A stretch of DNA of 64,000 bases from Apoda limacodes (GCA_946406115.1 OX291562.1:9392001-9456000); one strand, 5' to 3'; counted from the stretch's first letter, positions 1-10,747 are shown. A program made the numbers and translations. The notes: generated by a model from the letters alone, not told the origin.

Positions 1-130
1 AAAAAACGACTGAAATATTTCGTTTTCAAGTAGCCTATGTCCTTTCCTGGGACTAAAACTATCTCCATGCCAAATTTCATCTTAATCGGTACAGCAGTTA
101 AAGCGTAAAGAGGCAACAGACAGACAGAGT
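1..130 (+). repeat. 3' part of an abundant lepidopteran short interspersed repeat
   Basis: Carries the family's 3' block: AAGTAGCCTATGTCC, ACTATCTCCATGCCAAATTTCATC, ATCGGTACAGCAGTT and an AGACAGACAGAG tail. The 5' 'CAGCGGCTCCGCCCGCC' block is missing, being cut by the window edge or a truncation. Confidence 0.7.
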
Positions 131-700
131 TAAGAACTTTAGCATTTATCATATTTATATGGATATAAATGATAAAACTTCACATACACAAATGCGTAAC
201 AGCTAATAAGTAGAGAACCTAACAGTAGAAAACTCTACTACTACCGACAGCAGCCGGCTTTGAGTCTATAAAATTAGCACGTGTAACTAATTGATAATAT
301 TTTACATCAATTTTAACATGATTTCTAAAGCCGCTGCAAACGCTTTATGCTGCTAAAACAAGCAATGCGCTGTTTTTATTAAACACTAGAAATAGCGTTT
401 AAGTCACCAAAGTGACTTGATTTCTAGATCAGGGATATCTGGAAGGACAGAGGACATAGATTATTTTTAATCAAGAGTTCCCAAGAGAAAAGTTTTTCCA
501 CGCGACTAACTGCAGGCACTTTTACATAATCTTGGCCATTAATTAACTGGTGGGACACAAATGAAATAACAGAATATCTACGTTTTATGCAGACGAAGCC
601 GCTGGCAAAGGCTAGTACTTAATAGTAAAGTGTAAGGTATGTCTGTCTATGAACAGATTTAACTTATCAAATACGTGTTGTTGCTCTTGACAAGTCACGT
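131..700. other. AT-rich sequence with no recognised feature
   Basis: No open frame of note, no recognised repeat and no inverted repeat stands out. Confidence 0.5.
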
Positions 701-741
701 GCAAGTAGTCTCCCAGGTCTGGCGAGGTAGAGGTAGGTAGA

Positions 742-1165
742 TAATTCATTTCTAACACAGCGAGAGGCTCTGAGGTCATACCTACTTGCGTACATTTTTC
801 TCTCGAATTTTAGAATCTGGCGTACTCGAGACTGTTCCCAATAAGTTTCCTCGACTACTATCGAGTGTCGAGCCAATTCATTTTAAACACAGCAAAAGGC
901 TCTGAGGTAAGACCTTCTCGTATACATTTATCCCTCGAATTCTAGAGTCTGTCCTACTCGAGAATGTTTCCAATAAGCTCCCTTGACTACTGTCGAGTGT
1001 CAAGCCAATTCGTTTCTAACACAGCGAAGGCTCTGAGGTCAGACCTATTTGCATACATTTTTCTCTCGAATTCTAGAGTCTGGCGTACTCGAGACATTTC
1101 CCAATGAGCTCCCTTGACTACTGTCGAGTGTCAAGCCAATTCATTTCAAACACAGCGAGAGGCTG
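742..1165. repeat. 131-132 bp tandem repeat, three copies plus a partial fourth
   Basis: The marker AACACAG recurs at 754, 886, 1018 and 1149. Each unit contains GGCTCTGAGGTCA, TACATTTTTCTCTCGAATT, TCTGGCGTACTCGAGAC and CTACTGTCGAGTGTCAAGCC. Single diverged pieces of the same unit occur at about 14560-14640 and 60000-60130, so the monomer is also dispersed. Confidence 0.85.
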
Positions 1166-1569
1166 CCGCACCTATTGCTATTTGCGTTTCGTTGGCTTCA
1201 ATAGGTATTTGTATAGGTATTTGGATAGGTATTTAAAAATACTCGAAATTGAAACTAGTTTAAAAACCAGTTCTAAATGCGTTGATGACCCGACTAAAAG
1301 GAGTCACATTGCAGTTTAACAGATATATTGACCCGACATAAAAAAGTGCACCAGACCTTGCCATATTATAATAAACTTTTTAGTGTACAGCAAAAATTAA
1401 AAATCTTTTGATCATGGACCGATATATTCATATTTCAATATGACAAGATGAAATATGGACAAAAAAGCAATGTAAAATTACTTAAAACATTATGCATATA
1501 CTCAGTTTAGTGTTTTTTTTCATAATAAAAGTATGGCTAAATTTAGGCAGTCCGATTAGAAACTTAAAA

Positions 1570-2070
1570 AATTTAGGGTCCCGTAGCAATTCTGCTACAT
1601 TTTTTTTTCTCACTGACTTTACTGCTTCACCGGGCTTTTTGGGGCGAGACTCTGAAGGAGCCTCAGCCCATATAGCGCTCAACGCTCTAGGGCTCCCCGC
1701 GGGGGGAGTCTCGGCTTGGGTTGTCGCTCTCGGGGGCATCCCTTCGACCGGCGTGAGTCTCGAACCCGAAGGTGAGTCAGCGCCAGGAGGGAAGTTTTCC
1801 GTTACGCGGGTGCGGTTGCGATTGAGTAGGGGCAAGAAGCGCCCCGGCACTCTTTGATACCTCGTGTATCCTTGCGGGCGCCGATGAACCCGGAGACGTC
1901 GGCGTCGTGTTAGGGGGGGGCCCTATTAGGGGAGGTCGTAGAGACTAATCTCGCTATCCGGAAAGCGTGATCTTCATCTGGGGCCAGTACGTGCCGAGGC
2001 CGCCTAACGAAAGTTTTACGACCGTGCCGAGGTCGGTCGGGGGGATGAGTCCACAAGAAGATAATTGTAA
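1570..2070. repeat. GC-rich island, unclassified, probably transposon-derived
   Basis: A sharply GC-rich block in AT-rich surroundings, with runs such as CCCCGCGGGGGGAG, GGGGGGGGGCCC and CGAGGTCGGTCGGGGGG. Frames are open on both strands over 1482-1857, which is typical of GC-rich sequence rather than a gene. It may be the untranslated part of a retroelement. No coding motif is recognised. Confidence 0.4.
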
Positions 2071-2074
2071 CCGA

Positions 2075-2345
2075 ATTCAAAAAAGGAGGAGGTTTTAAAT
2101 TCGGCTGTTTATATTTTTTATTATGTATGTTCGAGCATAACTCCGTCACATATAATCGATTTGCAAATTATTTTTTTTTACTTTCAAGGTTATACTTCCG
2201 AGTTAGTCCCATATTAATTAAGTGAATTTTAAAACTTAAACATATGGTCAAAAAAATAATTGGTGTTAAATTAAAACAGGCGAAACGCCTTTTGTGTTGA
2301 TGACAGTATAAAATTTTGTTACGAGTATCCATGTTTTTTTTTTTC
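2075..2345. repeat. interspersed repeat, 'CAAAAAAGGAGGAGGTT' family, copy 1
   Basis: Shares with 20104-20394 the ordered landmarks TTCAAAAAAGGAGGAGGTT, TTTTTATTATGTATGTT, GGTTATACTTCCGAG, GTCCCATATTA, GTGAATTTTAAAACTTAAA, GCCTTTTGTGTTGATGA and TTTTGTTACGAGTATCCATG. This word set is widespread in insect genomes. The class is unknown to me. Confidence 0.75.
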
Positions 2346-2392
2346 ATATAGCGGCGCAAGTGGCGACGTTCGCTCAAGGTTATAATAAAGAG

Positions 2393-2671
2393 AAAATATT
2401 AATAAAGAAACCAAACCGTACATATCTACTACATTGGGACTGTCCTCGACCTTTTGCATATCGCAAGACTCCCAAATTTAACTTTTAAGGAAATGTAAGG
2501 CTCTATCATTTGTGTAATAAGTATCAACATAACCTGGGTGGCGCTGAAGAAAATATATTCTAGAAAAAAAACTGGTTTTCAGTACTAATTTTTACAATTT
2601 GGAAGCTCAAAGTTGCAAACTCAAAATATTAATAAAGAAACCAAACCGTACAAATCTACTAAATTAGATCT
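2393..2671 (+). repeat. pair of 39-bp direct repeats 240 bp apart
   Basis: AATATTAATAAAGAAACCAA followed by ACCGTACATATCTACTA at 2393-2431 recurs at 2633-2671 with few changes. Parts of the intervening sequence (CTTTAACTTTTAAGGA) recur after the second copy, which suggests a decayed tandem duplication. Confidence 0.7.
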
Positions 2672-2929
2672 GTAAGTCACAGCAATGGCAACTTTAACTT
2701 TTAAGGACATTTTGCTAAGGACATGCTTTATAAAAACTGTCCATAACCTGCCCATAGGTAGCAAATTCTTTATTAGGCCAGCAATTCATAGGGTTATCAA
2801 AAAGTTACAGGTCCTGTCAAAGGCAACGTGTGTTACATACGATCAGATACACTCTGAGGTGATTGAGTGCTAAATTGTTGGTTTCAGCACTGTCTCCATT
2901 CATCCTCACACCTTAAAAATGGTCATGTC

Positions 2930-3215
2930 CAGTGAGGTTTCACAAGAACTTCCTCCTGCGAAAGCTTAGGTTGTGGAATGAGTTCCCTGCAAAAGTTTCA
3001 CTACTATAGGATAGGGTTCTTCAAGAAAGTAGTTATTATATTTTTGAAGGATCGGCAACCATCAGGCGGCTTCACAAGAACTTCCTCCTGCGAAAGCTTA
3101 GGTTGTGAAATGAGCTCCCTGCAAAAGTTTTACTACTATAGGATGGGGTTCTTCAAGAAAGTAGTTATTATATTTTTGAAGAATCTATCAGGCGGACCGC
3201 AAGCTTGTTAGCCAA
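2930..3215 (+). mobile_element. LINE ORF2 3' end, duplicated in tandem
   Basis: Two successive copies of the C-terminal coding end of the jockey/CR1-like LINE. CTTCCTCCTGCGAAAGCTTA followed by GGTTGTGGAATGAG appears at 2948 and again at 3079. Each copy encodes a degenerate form of LWNEFPAKVSLL...GFFKKVVI-FLKDRQ. The first copy stops just after the ORF end and jumps back, while the second runs on into the usual GGCGGACCGCAAGCTTGTT tail. Confidence 0.8.
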
Positions 3216-3718
3216 AGTTAGCTTTAAAGATCGTACTTATATGTATAAAAGGCAAGAAAAAAAAATATTGCTTAATATGATTCTTTAGATTACATTAAAT
3301 AGTATTTCTTTAACACATATATACTTTTTATACACGTTACGTCACCATGGTCACGAATGTTTGTACGTTAATGATTCGCCTTCTTTCCGGTATGGATTAT
3401 TTACATAATAAACCAGGTGAAGCAAATTGTCTACTGTTCTTTTTTGTCTTAATAAAATGTGAAGGCATACAGTTATGAAGAAGCCAGACATGCCATTCAA
3501 TACATCTTTTAACGTATCATCTATCTTTAAATTGACAATCAACTTTTTAACCTCAAAACACATGCATTTTTTTTATTGTTGTCTGTTAATTAAATAACCC
3601 ACGGAACAGATTTTTTGAGACAGTTTTAGCAGTATTAGTATTACCTACCAGAGAGCAACATATCTCTGGTAATACTAAACGTCCTCTTGTAGTATTAAAT
3701 ATATATATATATATATAT
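3216..3718. other. AT-rich stretch with a small hairpin and TA microsatellite
   Basis: Holds a short inverted repeat, TAGTATTACCTACCAGAGA against TCTCTGGTAATACTA (about 3635-3679), and a (TA)n run from about 3690. Nothing coding is seen. Confidence 0.5.
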
Positions 3719-3738
3719 ACGTTCGCCAGGACAGCTAG
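3719..3738 (+). mobile_element. Helitron 3' end fragment
   Basis: ACGTTCGCCAGGACAGCTAG is the terminal hairpin plus CTAG of the mini-Helitron family. It stands in opposite orientation to the copy starting at 3763, with a (TA)n spacer, so the two form a palindrome. Confidence 0.7.
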
Positions 3739-3762
3739 TATATATATATATATATATATATA

Positions 3763-4008
3763 CTAGCTGTCCCGGCGAACGTTGTTCCGCTGCCGTCCCT
3801 CTGTACCCGGCGAAAGTTGGTTTTTACCTATAGTGCCCGAGTCCGACTCGCACTTGACATATCGAGATAAAAACTATCCTATCTTTTAAGTTGGATCTAA
3901 TAACAGATATTTACGAAGTTTGATCAAAATCGGTTCAGTAGTTTAGGAGTCCATTGAGGACAAACATTGTGACACGAGATTTATATATATATATATATAT
4001 ATATAAGA
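3763..4008 (-). mobile_element. non-autonomous mini-Helitron, copy 1
   Basis: Read on the minus strand it begins TCTTATATATA..., continues TAAATCTCGTGTCACAATG, and ends CGTTCGCCGGGACAGCTAG. A 5' TC and a 3' CTAG preceded by a GC-rich hairpin are Helitron hallmarks. It matches the 233-bp copies at 18957-19189 and 62924-63156 almost base for base. The extra length comes from an expanded AT run near its 5' end. Confidence 0.8.
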
Positions 4009-4109
4009 ACCGTGGCTTAGATGTTAATACTAAGCTATTAAATTACATAGTGTTATGCACACGGAAAAAGTCATGGAGATAAGGTAGTACAATAAGAAGG
4101 ATCTGCGTA

Positions 4110-4230
4110 TTATTCCTTACTAGCTTCTGCCCGCGGTTTCACTTGTTCTAAATTCGCTTATTGGTGTAGGATTTCAAGGGCAACTACGTAACTATAGAAA
4201 AAAAAACCGACTCACAAGTATGGGAAAAAA
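4110..4230 (+). repeat. lepidopteran short interspersed repeat, 5' fragment
   Basis: ACTAGCTTCTGCCCGCGGTT, TTCTAAATTCGCTTATTGGTG and AAAACCGACTCAC are the 5' landmarks of the family also seen at 55258 and 44810. Confidence 0.6.
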
Positions 4231-4289
4231 AACCGACTAACAATTGTGAGTGAGGGCGTAAAGAAATTTTAACGTTTTAAAGCCACAAT

Positions 4290-4560
4290 TCTACTTTTTA
4301 AGGTTCCGTACCCGAAGGACCCTATTGTCCGTCCGTCCGTCCGTCAGTCACCAGGCTGTATCTATTGAACCGTGATAGTAAGATGGTTGAAATTTCCACA
4401 AATGTAAGTATTTTTGTTGCCGCTATAACAACAAATACTAAAAAATAAATATTTAAGGAGGGCTCCCATACAACAAACGTAATTTTTTTGCCGTTTTTAT
4501 AGGTAATGGTAAGGAACCCCTTCGTGCGCGAGTCCGACTCGCACTTGGCCGATTTTTATT
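4290..4560 (-). repeat. 'GGGTTCCGT' repeat family, minus orientation
   Basis: Runs from AAGGTTCCGTACCCGAAGG through CCGTCCGTCCGTCCGTC to GGAACCCCTTCGTGCGCG and GTCCGACTCGCACTTGGCCG. The order is the reverse complement of the plus copies at 46620-46906. It is probably a non-autonomous element with near-terminal AGGGTTCCGT inverted repeats. Confidence 0.75.
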
Positions 4561-5010
4561 AAATTTGTTATTTGTTGTAAATGAGGACCATATACCGAGA
4601 GATTTATCGGTCACAAAATATTTCTATAACTATGTTGTTTTATTAATTAGACAACTTTTTAATTCACACTTTGGACATGCTCACGGTGAGTTGTCAACAA
4701 GTGACTGCGAGAAATGTGTTTAAGACCGAATTTCTCAATCAAGATTAAAAATGTGGCACTTATTAGAATACTTAGAAAAATACCGAAGCTGAGGAAAGGC
4801 ATAAGCTAAAGGAAAAATCGAACAGAACTTTGAAACTTAAAAAAAAATCGTGAAATATGCTCTAAAATAAGTTTAATCGTCATAGATCTCGATCATTTAA
4901 TACTCAAAAATATCACTAGAAAGATATTTTTGAGTATTAAAGGTAAAATCGAACAGAATTTTGATATAAAGGCTAGGTTTTTTTTTAATAAAATAAAAAC
5001 CTTAATACGA
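4561..5010. other. AT-rich stretch with a 19-bp perfect hairpin
   Basis: 4896-4914 and 4923-4941 are perfect inverted copies of TTTAATACTCAAAAATATC with an 8-base loop. AAATCGAACAGAA occurs as a direct repeat on both sides (about 4816 and 4947). No coding content is seen. Confidence 0.6.
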
Positions 5011-5016
5011 GTAAAA

Positions 5017-6060
5017 TTATTTCATGCAATATAAAAGTAATACAGGCGTGATTTGCAATGTTGAACTTTGTGTGAGCACACGTGAATTGAGAGACACCAG
5101 CATTAATGTCCATGCTATCAGAGCAACTACCGTCAACTCTACGGCTCGTATGCGTCTGCCGGACAAAAAGCTAGCCACCCATTTGCACAAACCGTCGGGC
5201 ACTACGTAAGATGGCAACTTCGATAGAAGACCCCGGTGCCAGACCCGATAGAACGCCTTCGCTATGACCCGGCTACGTGCCAATGCCTCCCCCTGACTCT
5301 CAATGGCTAGTGTCAGTCTTCCACGAAGACGAAATTGCCTAGTGTGGTAGGAAAGCGCGAAGTGGCGCGTGAGTACAGGACATAACTCAGGAGCACATTG
5401 TTTAAGCACCATTGCTGGTATACCGCCTGACCCTCTCGACTTATGAACGTCAAGAGAAAGCAACGCCCGCCGGACCTCCCGCTGTGTAATGGAGATTTCC
5501 GGCATGGTCTTACCTCACCGCGGTGTAGTAGATGGTACAGCGCCTTCTTCGTTCATATTCGAGTTAGAGGCAAAAAGAATACAAAGTAAATCGGCTTTCT
5601 CATTTTGCACTACAGGCCAAGTCACCATCAGTCTTTCGCAGTAGTGGTAGCGACGGCTGGCAAAAGTTCCCTTAGGCAGCTTTAGGAAGCGACCAGGAAG
5701 CACAACTCCCAGAGCTCGCAAGCCGCCACCTATATTGCCAATGAAATGGAATTTAGCTCTGGCAGTTGCTTTCTTACTAATCCTCGAGGCACCATTTAAT
5801 TTGCGTTTTAACTCAGAAATATTCGGAACCTTATTATAACGAGCCGTGGGCCAAATTTTCGCAATCCATCCCAGTCTACCGACTTATAATGCCACACACG
5901 ACGCCAATTAGTTGCCTTAGATGGACCAGGTTCTGCGCATGACACTTGAGTCCGAACTAGACAGTGGTCGAGGAGCCAAGAGTCGCATCCACTGAGACGG
6001 AATATCCGTCCGGACGTGTAAGCAACCAACGCAAGCCAACAAACGTACGAACACACTTTC
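5017..6060 (-). mobile_element. dead jockey/CR1-like LINE, endonuclease and reverse-transcriptase remnants
   Basis: Minus-strand fragments of one ORF2 in three frames. At 6056-5808 is the end of the APE-type endonuclease, with the LLDHCLVRTQVSCAEP block and WRRVWHYKSVDWDG. At 5721-5515 is the EN-RT linker (VLPGRFLKLPKGT, KADLLCILFASNS). At 5505-5030 is part of the RT (ITQREVRRALLSLDVHKS, MVLKQCAPELCPVLTR, then AKAFYRVWHRGLLSKLPSY and KWVASFLSGRRIRA). About 90 residues of the RT fingers are deleted between ALSYHTR and IESQGEAL. The motif-A aspartate is gone (RVIAKAF), so it cannot be active. The downstream FADD region is not found. The same family left the deleted copy at 52430-54240 and the many 3' tails. 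Confidence 0.85.
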
Positions 6061-6169
6061 GCATTTATAATAATAGTATGGATTCGTTAAATCACACTTC
6101 CTTATACCTTTTTCGTCATTCATTACGCGGACAGCAAGGGAGAACTCCTTACCTCGGTGATACCCCATT

Positions 6170-8240
6170 CTAACAACTTAGGGAGTGTCTAGGCACCTAT
6201 TTACGTTATTATTTGAGTTCGCGTGTACCATTCCCAATTGCATGGTCACTTTCTATCGTAATAACAAAAAACCACTCAAAACAGAATAAAAACAAACTAC
6301 CTATCGGATTGTATTTTGGTCTATTCGTATTCTGTTCTTACTAAGTTTGTTTTTTTTTCCTTGCCGTTTTTGACATACAAGCGTTAAAAAAAACTCTTAA
6401 TTGAGAAAAAAAAAATATTTAACTAAATACAATATCATTTTAGGATACCAGCAAAAATTTGATATGTGAGAATGGTTTATTTACTTCACTAGCTATGAAA
6501 TTCAAACCGCAATCGCTTTAATAAACTAAATACCGTCTTTAACCAAAATTATTTTTTAATTTAACATACATTTAATTAGTTGAAACAACAAATTCGGTTA
6601 ATCTTTATCGATAAAACCAACCACATGGCATAATTGTATCATAATATAAAATGGGTATGACCGTCGTTTGTGAGTCATGAACAACAAACAAAGCATAAAC
6701 CTTTATAGGTACATCGATCAAGGTATTCGTGAATTTTTTATACGCGATACAGAACCGTGTTGTAATAATTAACGTGTTGAAATGTAAATATAGAGAGTGT
6801 TTAGTAGTCGATGTTTTAAATACATAAACCTTTATAACATGTCTAATATTAGTACAGTTTCAAATAAGTCAGTTAGCCATTATATTAAGAATAGTGTTTT
6901 CGTAAAACCTTTTACGTATTTAGTAGGTATTCGAATAATTAAGAATGTATACAAGCACTTGCGATAAGTACCGTGTTCTATAAATTACCGTTTTGAAATG
7001 TAAACCTGGATACTTGTCCAGTATTTAACGTTATTTAAATATATCTCATATCGTTATATCATGATTTATTTTATAAACATAGGGAAATTGTGTTTAAGAA
7101 GACATACTCAGGTAAGATGACATACTGGTTACACATTGGCTAACAGATGGAGGCACCGCTAAAAACTCCAGTAAACGCCGAGCGCAGCAGCTATCGATGG
7201 GTACTTTCAGTATGCACAACGGGACGTCATTATGAACATGTTTACCAAAATTCAAAACTCTACCAATCAATGTTTTTTAATTTTCTAATTTGATTTAACT
7301 TCGTTTAATAATTTAATTACTTACCAATTTATTGATAATCTGCTTAACGGTCAGTAAATAATTAAATTTTCTAATAAACCGAGAATCATTTAAAATTACG
7401 TTTTAACATAAAGGTAATTCCCGACACCATTTTTAATCCTCAACTTGGCAATGATTTTATACGAGTTATTAAACCAGATTTAATGGTCAGTTTTAGTAAG
7501 AAAAAATAAATCGAAGCTTATTCGTAAAATTATGCAGGTACGACCTACTTACTAAAAAAATCTATAAAATTTTAACAATCAGAAATTTATACAGTTTGAT
7601 GTAGATTTTTAATAGGTAATATTCTGCGTATGTGACCTTAATCGGCCGCCACATGCTCTGGCAAATATTTCTAGAAGTTCAGAATTCCAGCGTTAAGAGA
7701 CTAGAATGAAGTAACAAATCTCTCTCATGTCCAGCCAACTGTGCCGGCTTATGATTTTCTCTGGCCGCGCGGCCGCATAAAAAAAACCGAAGAATGGAAT
7801 GGCTACAAGAAGCAGGGCACAATTTTTAGACTCTTTCAAAAGTCGTAATAGTCTTTAGTGCTCTTCCTTTATCTTTAAAAAGTTTAAAAGTTTGAATCAA
7901 TGAACCTGCCTCTTTTATACCTTTAAGGTGCCAAACAAGCTTACGGTTGAGACATGAAAGTCTTCATTTGTTGATTTCCTTCATGGGATCCACCTATATT
8001 AGGTTACATCATGGCGAGAAGAGAGCTCAAAAATCTTCATATATGCTTGCAGTATTAGAAATAATATCTAACGCTGCCTAGGTCTAGCAAAGATTGTTCT
8101 GCAAATTGATTACACGGACGAAGATCATCACACAATGGTACTTATATTTCACGATATAAAATATATTTATATTGGTCTGTAGATCACTGGATCTGACGGT
8201 CGAAGTGGAATGCTAATGGCAACCTGACATAGTCGTCATA
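6170..8240. other. AT-rich sequence without a gene
   Basis: No exon or clear transposon domain is seen. A weak old duplication is visible: GCGATACAGAACCGTGTTGT with TGTTGAAATGTAAATATA (about 6743-6795) resembles GCGATAAGTACCGTGTTCTA with TTTTGAAATGTAAACCTGG (about 6961-7009). A (TAAAAAAAACCG) word near 7780 may be a trace of the GGGTTCCGT family. Confidence 0.4.
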
Positions 8241-8775
8241 GTAGTGTATGGTGGATCCTTTCCTAAAATATCAAGAACGTATAGTTCGCGCCAACTATGT
8301 TGAACTAAAATGGCGGCCGTCTGCGCAGGTACAGTACGGACAAATGTACTATCGAACCAAAAATGTGTTACTGCGCAGGTTCAACTTACGTGGCGCGATT
8401 TATACCAAGTTTGATTGCTACACTTCTAGAAATTGTTCAACTGGATTGCGAAATGATTCTTACGCGAGAAATTTCATGCTCTGTAAGTTTAGAAAGAGCT
8501 ATTTTTAATGTAGGTGGCGCTGGTGAGTAGATATTGTCTAAACACTGATTTTTACTCAAAATTCACAAACATTGTGTAACATATGTATATACATACATAT
8601 ATAGCTATAGACGATTCATTCTCTTAAAAATATCCTTATAATTAAAGCATAGAAATAAAAGCCAATCAATAGCTTTGGGTCGGCAAAGAAACTAAGCCAA
8701 CGTTCAATCCGCCTCCATATTTCGATACTCCGAGACAAACATTTTGAAACGTCTAAATAGCGTACCTATTCGCTT

Positions 8776-9120
8776 GCTAAGAAAAAAAACCAAAAGATCG
8801 CCGAAGTGCGAGTCGGACTCACGCACAGAGGGTTCCGTGCCATTATCTATAAAAACGGCAAAAAAATCACGTTTGTTGTAAAGCCATACACGCCATAAAT
8901 ATTTGTTTTATATTATTTTTTATTTTTTTAAAGTGAATATATAACTAAATATTGTGTAAATATTTCAAGCGTCTACCTGTTGCCGTTATTAATATCGAGC
9001 AAAAACGAGCAAAAAACTCACGTTTGTTGTATGGGAGTCCCCTTAAATATTTTTCCTGTTCAGTTTTTTAGTATTTGTTGTTATAGCGGCAACAGAAATA
9101 CATCCAGCAAATCGATGACT
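8776..9120 (+). repeat. 'GGGTTCCGT' repeat family, plus orientation, degenerate
   Basis: Begins CCGAAGTGCGAGTCGGACTC with GAGGGTTCCGTGCC, then has CTATAAAAACGGCAAAAAAATC, and reaches TTTGTTGTTATAGCGGCAAC at 9077. The middle (CACGTTTGTTGTA) occurs twice (8870 and 9021), so the copy has an internal duplication or an insertion. Confidence 0.65.
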
Positions 9121-9411
9121 ACGACTAGACAGAAAGACTAGAAATTGAGCGAAGCGTTCCCAAATATAATTTACTCAAAACTCACCAACAAACATCGTGT
9201 TACGAGTGAACAGATAATTCACTGGTCTCAAAAAATAAAACATAAAACTTAATTAAAGGCAATCACAGAGACTAAAAATTGAGCCAGGGTTTACTCCTTC
9301 TTCATACGACTAGAAACTCATACACAAACATTGTGTAACATAAACGGATGATTCATTCGCCTAAAAACTAAAACGGATCAATGACTTCGCTCAATAGAGA
9401 CTAAAGAGACT

Positions 9412-10000
9412 AAAAAAACCAGCCAAGTGCCAGTTGGACTCGCGTACCGAGGGTTCCGTACCTCTACCACCATTTACGTAATTTACAAACACAAACAAAA
9501 ATAAAAAGTGTGCCGCTAAGCGGTCTCCCATCACAGTACTGCATAAGCTCGGCGTTGCTTAATTTTGAATATTGCTTCCAACAAACAAATATTTTACTGT
9601 TTCTCTTAATGATTAGAATGACGCTGTACCGGTAATTTAAAATAGTAATGGCTTGGGCCCGTCTCATACTTGGCCGGTTTTTATTATTTGTTGTTATACT
9701 TTAGAGTTCACACTACTTTTCACTGCAAGTTTGAAGTTTGTATGTCTTTCTGTTTTAACGATAGAGCAAAAACAACGAAAATGCGTTTCTTGTATGAGGT
9801 CCCCCGTTAAATTTTTTCTTTTTATTATTTGTTAGATAATCCCTCATTATAACACATATTTTGTGAAAAATTCAGGCTTCTACCTATTTCAGTCTAGAAG
9901 AAAAGCCTTTTAATGGTCGGACAGACGGACAGACACACAGACAGACAGCGTAGTCTTAGAAATAATCCTCCGTTGGCGCATCTGAGTAAGGAACCCTAAA
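9412..10000 (-). repeat. composite repeat containing a 5S-rRNA-derived segment, copy 1
   Basis: On the minus strand, 9570-9512 reads AAAATTAAGCAACGCCGAGC, CAGTACTGTGATGGGAGACC, GCTTAGCGGCACAC. This parallels the 3' half of 5S rRNA (GTTAAGCAACGTCGGGC ... TAGTACTTGGATGGGTGACC ... GCTTGGGAACAC), i.e. the A-box/intermediate/C-box promoter region. It is followed by TTTGTTTGTGTTTGTAAATT, ACGTAAATGGTGGTAGAGG and then the GGTACGGAACCCTCG...CTTGGC block of the GGGTTCCGT family. Equivalent copies are at 56370-56580 and 63355-63740. It looks like a 5S-derived SINE joined to that family. Confidence 0.7.
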
Positions 10001-10495
10001 AACTGAGTCAACGTTCACGTCTTCATTCTAACTCAAAACTCACAAACAAACAAACATGGTGTAACATAGAATAGACACAGTGAACGATGCATTACTCAAT
10101 GAATTATACAAATGGGTATTTTCCATCGAAAAAGTAAGAATTGAAGAAATAATATTAAGCGAGTTATCTTCATAACCGAGTTATAAATAAAACAAAGGTC
10201 AAATGACTCATATAATTTTATCTGTTTACTAAGTATACGATAAAGTGTACGAAATATTTTTGAAAGGAAACAGTCTGTCAGAATGAAATAACGAGCGTTT
10301 AAATGGTGATAATTACGATATTACATTATAACAGTACTGAGTTTCTTGCCGGCCCTTCTCAGTTGAAAACAACATTGTGATATGATTTAGCAGTTGAGTT
10401 TGATGATACGAGGATCATAAATATAGGCAGTTTTTTTCTTTAAGGTTGGTTAGATAAAATAGGCTTAGGCCATAGTTGCAAAAACCATAGGTAGG
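10001..10495. other. AT-rich intron sequence
   Basis: Nothing recognised apart from short oligo-A and oligo-T runs. On the lst-2 model it is intron 2. Confidence 0.4.
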
Positions 10496-10639
10496 CTGCG
10501 CTAATCCAGCCGGCCTCATAAGGCCACTAAACTTACTTAACGACTGCTTTTATATGAGAACAGCCTTCATACCCTCTTATAATAATCTAAAGTAACTAAC
10601 CTACGTACACCTAAGTTAATTAGGTAAGGTAGAGTATGG
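10496..10639 (-). pseudogene. decayed tandem copy of lst-2 exon 2 3' end and flanking intron
   Basis: This stretch aligns without large gaps to the adjacent 10640-10790 block, offset about 144 bases. Shared landmarks are CATAAGGCC/CATAAAGCC, CTTAACGACTGCT/CTTAACGACTCCT, AAGTAACTAACCTACG/AAGTTACTAACCTGCG, and then CCTAAGTTAATTAGG opposite CCTGAGTTGGTTGACC. The copy therefore covers the intron-2 start, the donor site and roughly the last 40 bases of exon 2. The donor-like GTTAGT survives on the minus strand, but the coding part has lost GC content and would read through stops. It looks like an old local duplication whose exon copy decayed under no selection. Confidence 0.65.
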
Positions 10640-10747
10640 CTTACGTTTTCGAGCCTCCTTCATAAAGCCTGTGACTTGACTTAACGACTCCTGTCATACG
10701 TTAACAACCTTTTAGCCTTTTTTATTAAATCTTATTAAGTTACTAAC

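Noticed and set aside
1482..1857. Two overlapping open frames of about 120 codons on opposite strands
   Set aside because: Both are by-products of the GC-rich island. Low-complexity proline/serine/glycine content and no recognisable family.
8248..8508. 86-codon plus-strand frame starting MVDPFLKYQERIVRANY
   Set aside because: No family recognised, the nucleotide sequence has repeated CTGCGCAGGT words, and there are no splice sites in phase. Kept as unassigned sequence.
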